From Rubritalea marina DSM 17716 (GTDB lineage: Bacteria; Verrucomicrobiota; Verrucomicrobiia; Verrucomicrobiales; Akkermansiaceae): a stretch of 64,000 nucleotides of DNA. The stretch lies in NCBI RefSeq assembly GCF_000378105.1, contig NZ_KB899249.1:124001-188000 (forward strand), given 5' to 3'. A model generated the notes under the pieces. The model made no database searches. It was not told the DNA's origin and saw only the letters and a program-made list of their open reading frames with translations. Positions 33,854 to 41,870 of the stretch are shown piece after piece. Position 1 is the first letter of the stretch, and every line of letters begins with the position of its first letter. A program made the translations under genes and the position numbers.

Positions 33854-33880
33854 CCCTAGGTTTTAGAAATGAACCTAGGG
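33854..33880 (+). repeat. Inverted repeat before cysH
   Basis: CCCTAGGTT (33854-33862) pairs perfectly with AACCTAGGG (33872-33880) across a 9-base loop, 17 bases after the cysI stop and 66 bases before the cysH ATG. No T-run follows, so more likely a processing or stabilising hairpin than a terminator. Confidence 0.6.
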
Positions 33881-33945
33881 GTCTACCAACTTACTGAGTG
33901 GCGAGAGGGCTAGATGCCTTCGCGACTCACGACTCTCTATTTTTA

Positions 33946-34674
33946 ATGAGTGCAGCAGAAACACAATTATCAGACGCAGAAATCATCGCGCTTGAACTCG
34001 GCTCCAAGAAGGCTGGCGAGCGCATCAAGTGGCTATACGACACCTATGGTGATCGCGTGATGGCGAGCACCAGTTTTGGTCTCCAAGCTGCTGTGATGTT
34101 GCATTTGATCAGTGAGAATGCACCCAAGATGCCTGTGGCATTTGTCGACACTGGCTACTTATTCCCTGAAACATACAAGTACATTGACACCTTGACGGAA
34201 AGGTTCGATGTTGATCTCCGCGTCTACAACCCCAAGCTCACCGCAGCGCGCCAAGAGGCGCTCTATGGACAGCTTTGGGAGCAAGGCGAGGAGGGGAACC
34301 AGAAATACGGTATCATCAACAAGGTGGAGCCGATGGACCGCGCCATCAAAGACATTGGCGCTGATATCTGGCTCAGTGGCCTACGTCGGTCGCAGTCGAG
34401 CACGCGTAAAGATCGTGCTTTTGCTGAGCAACAAAGCGCTACGATAAAAGCCTATCCAATCCTCGATTGGGCAGATGCTCAGGTGAATGTGTATTACAAC
34501 ATGCATGAGCTACCGCGTCATCCGCTTGAAGCAGAAGGGTACGTCACCATGGGTGATTGGCATTCGACCGTACCTGTGACAGAGGGGATGAGTGCTGAGG
34601 ATACCCGCTACGGTGGGCAGAAATACGAGTGTGGGCTTCACCTCGATAATAAAGTCAGCGACTTCCAGATTTAA
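33946..34674 (+). CDS. cysH: PAPS reductase (thioredoxin-dependent)
   Basis: Reduces 3'-phosphoadenylyl sulfate to sulfite. The ATG at 33946 gives MSAAETQLSDAEIIALELG, the usual start; residues before it are not homologous. PP-loop region MASTSFGLQAAVMLHLI, FVDTGYLFPETY and a C-terminal KYECGLH with catalytic Cys229. The CC...CxxC motif that binds the 4Fe-4S cluster of APS reductases is absent, so this is the PAPS type, implying a cysC-like APS kinase elsewhere. The gene ends before a strong terminator and completes the PAPS-to-sulfide set with cysJ and cysI. Confidence 0.95.
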   Translation: MSAAETQLSDAEIIALELGSKKAGERIKWLYDTYGDRVMASTSFGLQAAVMLHLISENAPKMPVAFVDTGYLFPETYKYIDTLTERFDVDLRVYNPKLTAARQEALYGQLWEQGEEGNQKYGIINKVEPMDRAIKDIGADIWLSGLRRSQSSTRKDRAFAEQQSATIKAYPILDWADAQVNVYYNMHELPRHPLEAEGYVTMGDWHSTVPVTEGMSAEDTRYGGQKYECGLHLDNKVSDFQI

Positions 34675-34682
34675 GATCAATG

Positions 34683-34712
34683 AAAAACCAGGCTTGTCGG
34701 CCTGGTTTTTTT
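34683..34712 (+). terminator. Terminator of the cysJIH cluster
   Basis: AACCAGGC and GCCTGGTT form the stem (arms near 34686-34693 and 34700-34707) with a 6-base loop, then a run of T. Starts 9 bases after the cysH stop. Confidence 0.93.
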
Positions 34713-34737
34713 GTCGTTGCTTGAGTTGAAATCAGTC

Positions 34738-35001
34738 CTACTCGGGCAGTTCAGGTAGGGCATTGAGGAGTTCTTGGTAACGCAACTCATCGAAACTACG
34801 TTTGTCGATGAACATTCTGTTGCTTTCATCAGCCAGGCACAGGGCAATCATCTTTTTAGCGAGCGCTTCATCGATCACTTCACCTTCGTCTTCAGTCTTG
34901 AGCAAGCGTTGGTATGTTTTGCGAACGTAGGTGGTGTCTCGTGAGTTGAGCTGTTCTTCTACTGCGGGGATGAGTGAGCTTACGAGTTCTGATTCTTCCA
35001 T
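34738..35001 (-). CDS. Unknown small acidic protein (87 aa)
   Basis: An 87-residue mostly helical acidic protein (ESELVSSLIPAVEEQLNSRDTTYVRKTYQRLLKTEDEGEVIDEALAKKMIALCLADE, ending FDELRYQELLNALPELPE). No signal, membrane helix or motif that I recognise. Last gene of the minus-strand RND-pump/ychJ cluster, 41 bases after the ychJ-like gene. Real on grounds of spacing and clean ends; function unknown. Confidence 0.65.
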   Translation of the reverse strand: MEESELVSSLIPAVEEQLNSRDTTYVRKTYQRLLKTEDEGEVIDEALAKKMIALCLADESNRMFIDKRSFDELRYQELLNALPELPE

Positions 35002-35042
35002 AATGATATTGCGGAGATTGGACCGAATGCTGGTGGGATTGT

Positions 35043-35501
35043 CTAGCCTTTCCCGTCTAGGTATTTCCAGACGCCTTTGTGGCGAAGGAAGCGCGAATAT
35101 TCGTACATTTCGAGGAGTTCGCCGTTTTCGTGAAATTGAGCGGAGAATTCGACCTTCCCTTTTTTGTCATTGGGCCCACCTTTGCTGGTGGAATGGATGT
35201 TGAGGCTACGCCATTGCACGTTGTGGATCATGGTTTCTAGCTCCTGCTTGAGCTTTGGCTCGCGGGTGTTTGGGTGCTGTGAGAATACCAAATAATCGAC
35301 TAGGCGGAAAAAGTAGGCGCTGTAGCGCGAGCGCATCAGTTGCTCTGCAGTTTGCGGACTGGCCTTACCAATATGGAAGTCGCGACAACACTCATTGTAG
35401 GCAGTTTTGCTACCACAGGGGCAATCACTGCGGAGGCGAATGCGCAGTGGGCGGTCTTCCTCAGAGTCAGAGGAGTATGCTGGAGTGGTCTCATCGTTCA
35501 T
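35043..35501 (-). CDS. ychJ: YchJ-family (UPF0225) protein, one SEC-C motif
   Basis: A 152-residue protein of the YchJ family. An N-terminal SEC-C zinc motif (CPCGSKTAYNECCRDFH, about residues 28-44) is followed by the NTF2-like domain TAEQLMRSRYSAYFFRLVDYLVFSQHPNTRE and WRSLNIHSTSKGG. E. coli YchJ ends with a second SEC-C motif; this protein stops at KYLDGKG, where that motif would begin. The start overlaps the stop of the RND pump gene by four bases. Biological role unknown. Confidence 0.85.
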   Translation of the reverse strand: MNDETTPAYSSDSEEDRPLRIRLRSDCPCGSKTAYNECCRDFHIGKASPQTAEQLMRSRYSAYFFRLVDYLVFSQHPNTREPKLKQELETMIHNVQWRSLNIHSTSKGGPNDKKGKVEFSAQFHENGELLEMYEYSRFLRHKGVWKYLDGKG

Positions 35502-38500
35502 GACGGATCTTCTGTAGTGGCTGTGTCTGCTTCGTTATTTGCACTTTCTTTGGTGCTCACTTTTTCTGCAAGGGTCTGCACCACGAAATAGAGCATTGGC
35601 ACGACGACCATACCCAAGATGGTAGCTGCCAGCATGCCACCTAGCACAGCGGTACCTAGAATCTGGCGTGATTGAGCGCCTGCTCCAGATGCAATGACTA
35701 GCGGGATCACACCAAGAACAAAGGAGAGTGCCGTCATGAGAACCGCACGGAAGCGAAGCTTCACGGCCATCCATGCTGCATCAAAGATATTGTGGCCGGC
35801 TTTACGTTGTTCGGCAGCGAATTCGGTAATCAGGATGGCGGTCTTGGCCGAGAGACCAATGAGAAGCACAATGCCCACCTGGGTGTAGATGTTGTTGTCC
35901 ATGCCGCGTAGCATGACTCCTGCAACCAGGCCAAGCAGGGCGATTGGTACAGCCAAGCACACTGAAAGTGGTAGGGTCCAGCTTTCATATTGAGCCGCAA
36001 GAACCAGGTACACCATCAGCAGGGAGAAAGCAAAGATTGCCATCATGCCACCAGATGCTTGCTTTTCTTGGTAGGAGAGGTCGGTCCAGCTGTAGCCCAT
36101 GCTTGGCGGCAGTTCGTTGTCTGACATGTCTTCTAAAATTTCCATTGCTTGACCGGAACTGAAGCCAGGCGAAGGATTCGCCATGATTCTTACGGATGGG
36201 TACATGTTGAAGCGGGTGATGGTCTGTGGGCCGAGGATCTCACGCAATGAACAGACCGAGCCAAGTGGGATCATCTGGCCATTGCTACCGCGAATATTGA
36301 GTTTCATGATGTCATCTGGGCTGGCGCGGTAGGGGCCATCCGCCTGCGCATTGACTTGGAAGACTCGGCCAAACTTGGTGAAGTCATTGATGTAGACCGA
36401 ACCTAAATAGATTTGGAGTGTGTCGAAGACATCGGATAATGAGGTGCCGGTGCGTTTGATTGCTTCGCGATCGATGTCGATGAAGATCTGGGGAACTGAG
36501 GCTCGGAATGTGGATCGCATCTGAGATAACCCAGCCTGCGAGTTGCCGTGCTCAGAGAGTAGGCCGGCCATCGATTGAAGTTGTCCTAAGCCTGAACCAC
36601 CTTTGTCCTGAAGCATGTAGGTGAGACCACCCGAGACACCGACGCCGGGAAGCGATGGCATGGGGAATGCGAAAGCCTGAGCGTCGCGAATTGCCATGAG
36701 CTTCATGTTGATGTTGCGGATAATTGCTTCTTGGCTGAGCCCAGGTTCATTACGATCCTCCCATGGCTCGAAGGTGATGAGGCAGAAGCCGGTATTTGAA
36801 GCTACCGCTCCGTCGACCACGGAATAGCCGTTCACAGCGAGTGTGTTGTCGACGCCTGGGACGCTGGAAATTTCGTTTTCAATGCGCTTCATCACTTCAT
36901 TGGTGCGCTCGAATGAGGCTCCATCTGGGAGCTGAAGGTTCATCATGCTCCATCCCTCGTCTTCTTGAGGCACAAAGCCAGAGGGCAGTTTACCTAGGCC
37001 AAAGATGGCCATCGCAGTCATGCCAACGAAGAGGACTAAGCCAACAACAACAAGTCGCAGTGCTTTTTTTACGATCGAAACGTAACCTGAATTAGCGCCT
37101 TCAAGTGTCTTGTTGAAAAGTTTGAAGAAGCCCTTGGGCTCACTCGGGGTTTTAGTGAGTAAGACACCACAGAGGGCGGGGCTGAGGGTGAGAGCGCAAA
37201 TCGAACTGAAGACCGTGGCTACGGAGATGGTGATCGCAAATTGTTTGAACATGGTACCCGTGATGCCGCTCATCATGGTCATTGGAACAAATACCGAGAG
37301 CAGTACGAGGGTGGTCGCAATTACCGGGCCAGATACTTCCTTCATCGCCGCTGTAGCAGCTTCTCTACCTTTGAGGCCTTTGCCTAGGTGTACGAAGGTG
37401 TTCTCTACCACAATGATGGCATCATCCACCACAATACCAATCACGAGGACCAGACCAAATAGGGTGAGCTGGTTGAGCGAGTATCCTAAAAGCTGAAGCA
37501 CAAAAAAGGTGCCAATCAAAGACACGGGGATGGCTACTGATGGGATGATGGTGGCTCGGACGTTTTGTAGGAAGATGTACACGGTGAATACCACGAGGGC
37601 GAGTGTGGCGAAGAGGGTGACAATAACCTCTCTGATGGAAGCTGTGATCACTGCAGTGGAGTCATAGATGATACTGTATTCAACTCCTGCAGGGAAGCTG
37701 CGGCTCAGTTCCTCAAATTTTTCGAGCACGCCATCTGCCACTTCCATTACATTGGATCCTGGCACCTGGAAAATCGCCAGAGTGGCAGCAGGCTGACCAT
37801 TGACGCGCGAGGCAAAGTTGTAGGTGTTTGAACCAAGTTCGACACGAGCGATATCGCGCATGCGTACGGTGCGTCCATCCTTGTCAGTCGCCACAATGAC
37901 GTCTTCAAATTCTTTCACGTCTTCGAGGCGCCCAAGAGTACTGAGTACGTATTCATTTGGTGTGCCGCTGGGGGCAGGGGAGGCGCCCACCTTACCGGCG
38001 GCGACCTGGATGTTTTGCTCTTGGATAGCAGCCAAGACATCGCTGGCTGCAAGGCCGCGTGCTTGTAGTTGGTCTGGGTTGAGCCAAAGGCGCATGCTGA
38101 ATTCGCCCACACCATAAACTGTCACATCACCCACGCCGGCAACACGGGCGATTTCATCACGGATTCGGAGGTTGGCATAATTGCTCAGGAAGGCATCGTC
38201 GTAGGTGTTGTCTGGTGATGTGATACCGACGTACATGACGGTGTCCGTCGACTTCTTTTTGACCGTAACGCCCGTTCTTTTGACCTCTTCAGGAAGTCGA
38301 GCTTGGGCGATTGAGACACGATTTTGAACCAAGACGTTTGCGATGTCTAGGTCTGTGCCGGGTTCAAAGGAAACGGTGAGCGTCATACTGCCATCGTTGG
38401 CGCAGACGCTGGACATGTAGATCATGCCTTCCACTCCGTTGACTTCTTTCTCAATAGTCGCAGCGACGGTGTCGGAGACTGTCTGAGAATTGGCTCCGGC

Positions 38501-38650
38501 GTAGGTGGCTGATATCGTGATTGTTGGGGGGGCTAGGTCTGGGTAGCGGGCCACCGGTAATGCCACCAATGCCACGGCTCCGAGTACGACGATGACGATC
38601 GAGATGACCGATGCGAAGATCGGGCGATCGATGAAAAACTTACTAAACAT
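35498..38650 (-). CDS. RND efflux pump, inner-membrane subunit (HAE1 type)
   Basis: AcrB/MexB-like proton-driven drug exporter, 1050 aa, twelve predicted helices with two large periplasmic loops. It begins MFSKFFIDRPIFASVISIVIVVLGAV, the family start. The proton-relay Asp pair in GIVVDDAIIVVENT and the Lys in IGLSAKTAILITEFA are present. Works as a trimer with the adaptor encoded just upstream and an outer-membrane TolC-type channel that is not in this locus. Same strand and 20-base gap with the adaptor, four-base overlap with ychJ. Confidence 0.96.
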   Translation of the reverse strand: MFSKFFIDRPIFASVISIVIVVLGAVALVALPVARYPDLAPPTITISATYAGANSQTVSDTVAATIEKEVNGVEGMIYMSSVCANDGSMTLTVSFEPGTDLDIANVLVQNRVSIAQARLPEEVKRTGVTVKKKSTDTVMYVGITSPDNTYDDAFLSNYANLRIRDEIARVAGVGDVTVYGVGEFSMRLWLNPDQLQARGLAASDVLAAIQEQNIQVAAGKVGASPAPSGTPNEYVLSTLGRLEDVKEFEDVIVATDKDGRTVRMRDIARVELGSNTYNFASRVNGQPAATLAIFQVPGSNVMEVADGVLEKFEELSRSFPAGVEYSIIYDSTAVITASIREVIVTLFATLALVVFTVYIFLQNVRATIIPSVAIPVSLIGTFFVLQLLGYSLNQLTLFGLVLVIGIVVDDAIIVVENTFVHLGKGLKGREAATAAMKEVSGPVIATTLVLLSVFVPMTMMSGITGTMFKQFAITISVATVFSSICALTLSPALCGVLLTKTPSEPKGFFKLFNKTLEGANSGYVSIVKKALRLVVVGLVLFVGMTAMAIFGLGKLPSGFVPQEDEGWSMMNLQLPDGASFERTNEVMKRIENEISSVPGVDNTLAVNGYSVVDGAVASNTGFCLITFEPWEDRNEPGLSQEAIIRNINMKLMAIRDAQAFAFPMPSLPGVGVSGGLTYMLQDKGGSGLGQLQSMAGLLSEHGNSQAGLSQMRSTFRASVPQIFIDIDREAIKRTGTSLSDVFDTLQIYLGSVYINDFTKFGRVFQVNAQADGPYRASPDDIMKLNIRGSNGQMIPLGSVCSLREILGPQTITRFNMYPSVRIMANPSPGFSSGQAMEILEDMSDNELPPSMGYSWTDLSYQEKQASGGMMAIFAFSLLMVYLVLAAQYESWTLPLSVCLAVPIALLGLVAGVMLRGMDNNIYTQVGIVLLIGLSAKTAILITEFAAEQRKAGHNIFDAAWMAVKLRFRAVLMTALSFVLGVIPLVIASGAGAQSRQILGTAVLGGMLAATILGMVVVPMLYFVVQTLAEKVSTKESANNEADTATTEDPS

Positions 38651-38670
38651 AGTGGGTGAGTGGGCTAGCG

Positions 38671-39882
38671 TTACTTGCTGCTGGGCTCTTGCTTGCTAGC
38701 TGGTTTTTGCTGCTGCGCTGGAGTCTGTGGGGGAGTTTCGCCTTCCATTTGAGGAGTAACCTTTGCTTCTTCACGAACCCGCTGGACCCCACGTGTGATC
38801 ACGCGGTCGCTTGCTTGTAGTCCCTTGAGAATAATGGTTTCACGTATTGGTACTGCGTCTGGATCTTCTTGAGGTTTATTCACTGTAGGCCCAGTGACGA
38901 CGCCCACACGTTTGACTGTGTTTTGTTCATCCACAACCCACACGAAGCTACCGCCAATGTCCCTGAGTACCGCAACTGCTGGCACGAGTATTGCGTCCTT
39001 GAAGTTGCGAGGATAGCCGACTTCTGCAAACAAGCCTGATGAAAGCTCTCCATTAGGGTTGGGAAATACCGCGCGCACTTGAGCGGTGCGTGTGCTGGCA
39101 TTCACCTTGTTCTCAATGTAATCCAGTGTGCCCATTTGACTGTAGACGGTACCATCAGCTAGTTCGAGGTTCACCTGATTGAGTTTCTTTCCAAAGTCAT
39201 GATCAGCAGCCCGCTTGCGGTAGAACTCAAGCATCGTGCGTTCAGGGACTTCAAAGTATGCTCGGATCGAGCTTTCATCCACTACCGTGGTCAGCAAGGT
39301 GGGCTCAGAATTTCCAACGAGGTTTCCTCGATCCACAAGGGTGCGAGAGGTGCGGCCAGAGAGTGGGGCCTCAATGTTTGTGTAGGACAGGTCAATTTCG
39401 GTGCTGAGAAGTTGTGCTTCCGCCAGCTTGAGTACCGCCTTGGCATTGTCTACGTCAGCATGTGCCTTTTCTAAATCTAGTTCAGATACTGCTCGTGGCC
39501 CGGCTTTCTCGAGTCGGCTCAAGTTTGCGATAGAGAGCCTGAGTTGGGCTTTTGCCTGATCGATGTCTGCAAGAGCGCCTTCTTTGTTGGCCTTGTAAAT
39601 ATCAGGTTCAATGGCGAAGAGTTTGTCGCCTTCTTCGATCACCGTGCCTTCTTTAAAGTAGATTTCTTCGAGGATTCCTTTGACGCGAGCGCGAACCTCG
39701 ACTTCAGCGATACCTGTGAGGGTGGCTGGATATGTTTCGTATACGATTTGGTCGCGCTGAGCAGGGTTGGCCACCGTTACTGTTGGCGGCGGCGGCGGAG
39801 CAAATTCGTTTTTGGGGCCACAGCTAGTGAGTGAGATAGCTCCAGCCATTGCTGATGCCAAGAGAGGTTTTGTGAAGTTCAT
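38671..39882 (-). CDS. RND efflux periplasmic adaptor lipoprotein
   Basis: AcrA/MexA-type membrane-fusion protein. The ATG at 39882 gives MNFTKPLLASAMAGAISLTSCG with a lipobox (LTSC); longer frames upstream lack homology. Then the lipoyl/barrel halves (VEVRARVKGILEEIYFKEGTVIEEGDKLFAIEPDIYKA) around a coiled-coil hairpin (ADIDQAKAQLRLSIANLSRL, ADVDNAKAVLKLAEAQ), the beta-barrel and membrane-proximal domains, and a Gln/Pro-rich tail. Links the pump to an outer-membrane channel encoded elsewhere. First gene of the operon; a plausible minus-strand promoter lies about 70-100 bases upstream. Confidence 0.93.
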   Translation of the reverse strand: MNFTKPLLASAMAGAISLTSCGPKNEFAPPPPPTVTVANPAQRDQIVYETYPATLTGIAEVEVRARVKGILEEIYFKEGTVIEEGDKLFAIEPDIYKANKEGALADIDQAKAQLRLSIANLSRLEKAGPRAVSELDLEKAHADVDNAKAVLKLAEAQLLSTEIDLSYTNIEAPLSGRTSRTLVDRGNLVGNSEPTLLTTVVDESSIRAYFEVPERTMLEFYRKRAADHDFGKKLNQVNLELADGTVYSQMGTLDYIENKVNASTRTAQVRAVFPNPNGELSSGLFAEVGYPRNFKDAILVPAVAVLRDIGGSFVWVVDEQNTVKRVGVVTGPTVNKPQEDPDAVPIRETIILKGLQASDRVITRGVQRVREEAKVTPQMEGETPPQTPAQQQKPASKQEPSSK

Positions 39883-39953
39883 GGGATGTGGAACGTGACA
39901 GTTCTGAATGTTGGTAGACCATTGATACTGGGTTCTAACCAAATATACAACTT

Positions 39954-39981
39954 AGAATACTCTGAATCTAGCAATGATCAA
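39954..39981 (-). promoter_or_regulatory. Possible promoter of the RND efflux operon
   Basis: Minus strand: TTGATC at 39976-39981, a 16-base spacer, TATTCT at 39954-39959. About 72 bases upstream of the adaptor ATG. Confidence 0.3.
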
Positions 39982-40217
39982 GGATCTTGCGCTAGCGATT
40001 TCTTGTAATACTAGATGCGCAATCTACGTAGCTGGAGTATAATGAGAAGTCACGCGATTTGAAGATGAGTCGTTCACTGATCACATTGCTGTTGTTATCT
40101 GACGTGTTGTAGACGGATGATGCAATCGGCGGTGCTGGTTACCGAGAGTATCGGTGGTGAATCATCATCTCATGGAGAGTGTCTTGTATGAAAATAATTC
40201 TATTGTGATCAGTGTGC

Positions 40218-40246
40218 TTGCAATGGAAATAGATAATTGTTATATC
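40218..40246 (+). promoter_or_regulatory. Promoter of the helical-paralogue cluster
   Basis: TTGCAA (40218-40223), 17 bases, TATATC (40241-40246). The predicted start is about 40253, leaving a leader of roughly 11 bases before the ATG at 40264. Confidence 0.5.
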
Positions 40247-40263
40247 TGTACTATCTACCTAGT

Positions 40264-41103
40264 ATGAATACCCAAAGCCTAATCGACCAATCAACCCTGA
40301 ATGCGAATCCCAACGACTGGCAGGAGCGTAAAAAAGTTGCAGTACAAATGTATCAACAAGAGATGTATTTGGAAGCAGCTGACTTGGTGTGGAATGCACC
40401 TGAAATTCCATCGACCGATCTCGATGTCGCATTCACTCTGAAGATTGTATCCCGTGCTCGTGCGAACAGAGCCATCCGCTTGACCTATGAGGTGATCAAG
40501 CGCAACCGGGATAAGCCAAAGAAGAACATGGCCTTCGCGAAGGCTTTGAATGTGATAGGGATGCCGATGCTTGCTTCCAGGTTCTATGGTGCAGCGATGG
40601 CGGCAGATGAACAGTTTTTTGACCTTGGCTTCGAACAGCAAACGATGTGGTGTGATGAATCGGAAGCGCTGCTAGAGGCGTGGTCGAAATCATCTCAGGG
40701 CATTGAGCAACCATTTAAACTGACACTAGAGCAGACGTTTGGAGATCCCATTCACTTGGCGAAACTCGTACGCGATCAAGGTGCTATTTCCGAACCGTTG
40801 CAGAATGATGCTCCAGCTAAGTTGAAGCCAGTGCTCAAGCCTGCGCAACCTACCGGTAGTCTGCAGGCGAAGCCCGTCCCGCCGAAGCCATCTATCGGGC
40901 GTCCGCCAACGGCCAATCCAGTGAGCGGCACGGCGCCACTCCGACCATCTGTGCCAATGACTGGGCCGCTCGGTGCCAAGCCAGTCGGTTTGAGAACCGC
41001 GACAACTCAGCTAGACACAGGGAGTAACGGTGAAGATTCAGCTGACTTGAAGCATCCGCCAAAGCCGATGCTCCCACCTGTAGCTCCTCCAGCTCAAATA
41101 TAA
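40264..41103 (+). CDS. Helical-repeat-like protein, paralogue A with Pro-rich tail
   Basis: First of three tandem paralogues; I do not recognise the family. From the ATG at 40264 a roughly 135-residue helical core (NPNDWQERKKVAVQMYQQEMYLEAADLVWNAPEIPSTDLDVAFTLKIVSRAR, ALNVIGMPMLASRFYGAAMAADEQFFDLGFE) precedes a Pro/Lys-rich, apparently disordered tail. The core looks TPR-like (amphipathic helices with small residues in register) but has no clear 34-residue period. No signal peptide: cytoplasmic. Its promoter has a very short leader. The other members are B at 41196 and C at 41871, and an aminotransferase gene follows. Confidence 0.8.
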   Translation: MNTQSLIDQSTLNANPNDWQERKKVAVQMYQQEMYLEAADLVWNAPEIPSTDLDVAFTLKIVSRARANRAIRLTYEVIKRNRDKPKKNMAFAKALNVIGMPMLASRFYGAAMAADEQFFDLGFEQQTMWCDESEALLEAWSKSSQGIEQPFKLTLEQTFGDPIHLAKLVRDQGAISEPLQNDAPAKLKPVLKPAQPTGSLQAKPVPPKPSIGRPPTANPVSGTAPLRPSVPMTGPLGAKPVGLRTATTQLDTGSNGEDSADLKHPPKPMLPPVAPPAQI

Positions 41104-41195
41104 GCGCTTGCTTGCTTGACGAGCATCGAGTGTCTGTCTCATGATGTGATAGAAACAATAATCTCACTACGAGATCACCCTTTGCGTTTGCTATC

Positions 41196-41843
41196 ATGTC
41201 ATTATTAAAAGAGTTACTGGACGATATAGTTTTTCCCCCGAATGTTTACGGCGCCTTAGTAGATTTACAAGTCAGCGCCGATGACTGGATTTCACGTAAA
41301 TTACTTGTCGAGTATCTCTATGAGAATGGTCACGAGAATGAAGCGTGTAAGGTGCTATTAGAGAGCCCCAAGGTACCATTTCAAGCCCTGGACATCTTGC
41401 TCGTGGTGCGTGTGTTAGGAGAACATGAAACATCCAAAGCGATTTCATTTATCAACCACGTGTTAGAGCGCGTATCTAAGGATAAAGATGCCTGTATGAA
41501 GCTGGCACAGGTGTTTTGTGGGAGTGGCCATCACCTGTTATCATCTAGGTTCTACGGAGCTGCTAAGGCTGCGGAAGCAGAGTGTTTTGATTTAGGCACG
41601 GAAACGGCGTGTCTGTGGCTCGATGATCAGGGAGTTTTCGAAAAATTTTGGCATGAAAGTGGCTACAAGCCTCTGCCTCCGGAGAAGATGCCCATGGAGG
41701 ATTTCTTGGGCAAGGCGATGAGTTTCCTAGAATACACAAGCCGTATCACCGCTCAGGCTTTTCCAACGATCGAGGCGCCGCCTAAGCTTGATGATGCTAG
41801 CACCCAAGCTAAGCCCAAGTTGTTGATCCCGAAATCATATTAA
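41196..41843 (+). CDS. Helical-repeat-like protein, paralogue B
   Basis: 215 residues, the shortest and most diverged of three tandem paralogues. It aligns with A and C over the core: SADDWISRKLLVEYLYENGHENEACKVLLESPKVPFQALDILLVVRVLG and LLSSRFYGAAKAAEAECFDLGTE (A: MLASRFYGAA...FFDLGFE). The N-terminus is different (LLKELLDDIVFPPNVYG), and it has a shorter tail ending in KPKLLIPKSY. That end resembles GPKLHIPG and KPKFNLPD in C, so a short linear motif may be conserved at the C-termini. Preceded by a 92-base gap, followed after 27 bases by C. Function unknown. Confidence 0.8.
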   Translation: MSLLKELLDDIVFPPNVYGALVDLQVSADDWISRKLLVEYLYENGHENEACKVLLESPKVPFQALDILLVVRVLGEHETSKAISFINHVLERVSKDKDACMKLAQVFCGSGHHLLSSRFYGAAKAAEAECFDLGTETACLWLDDQGVFEKFWHESGYKPLPPEKMPMEDFLGKAMSFLEYTSRITAQAFPTIEAPPKLDDASTQAKPKLLIPKSY

Positions 41844-41870
41844 TCTAAAAGGGAATCCGATTTTTCAGAC

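Larger units (their letters stand above)
39883..40263. other. Divergent intergenic region (381 bases) with two promoters
   Basis: No gene or RNA recognised here. It holds a candidate minus-strand promoter for the efflux operon (TTGATC, 16 bases, TATTCT; 39954-39981) and a good plus-strand promoter for the paralogue cluster (40218-40246). The middle (about 40000-40200) shows no repeat strong enough to name as an operator. Confidence 0.6.
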
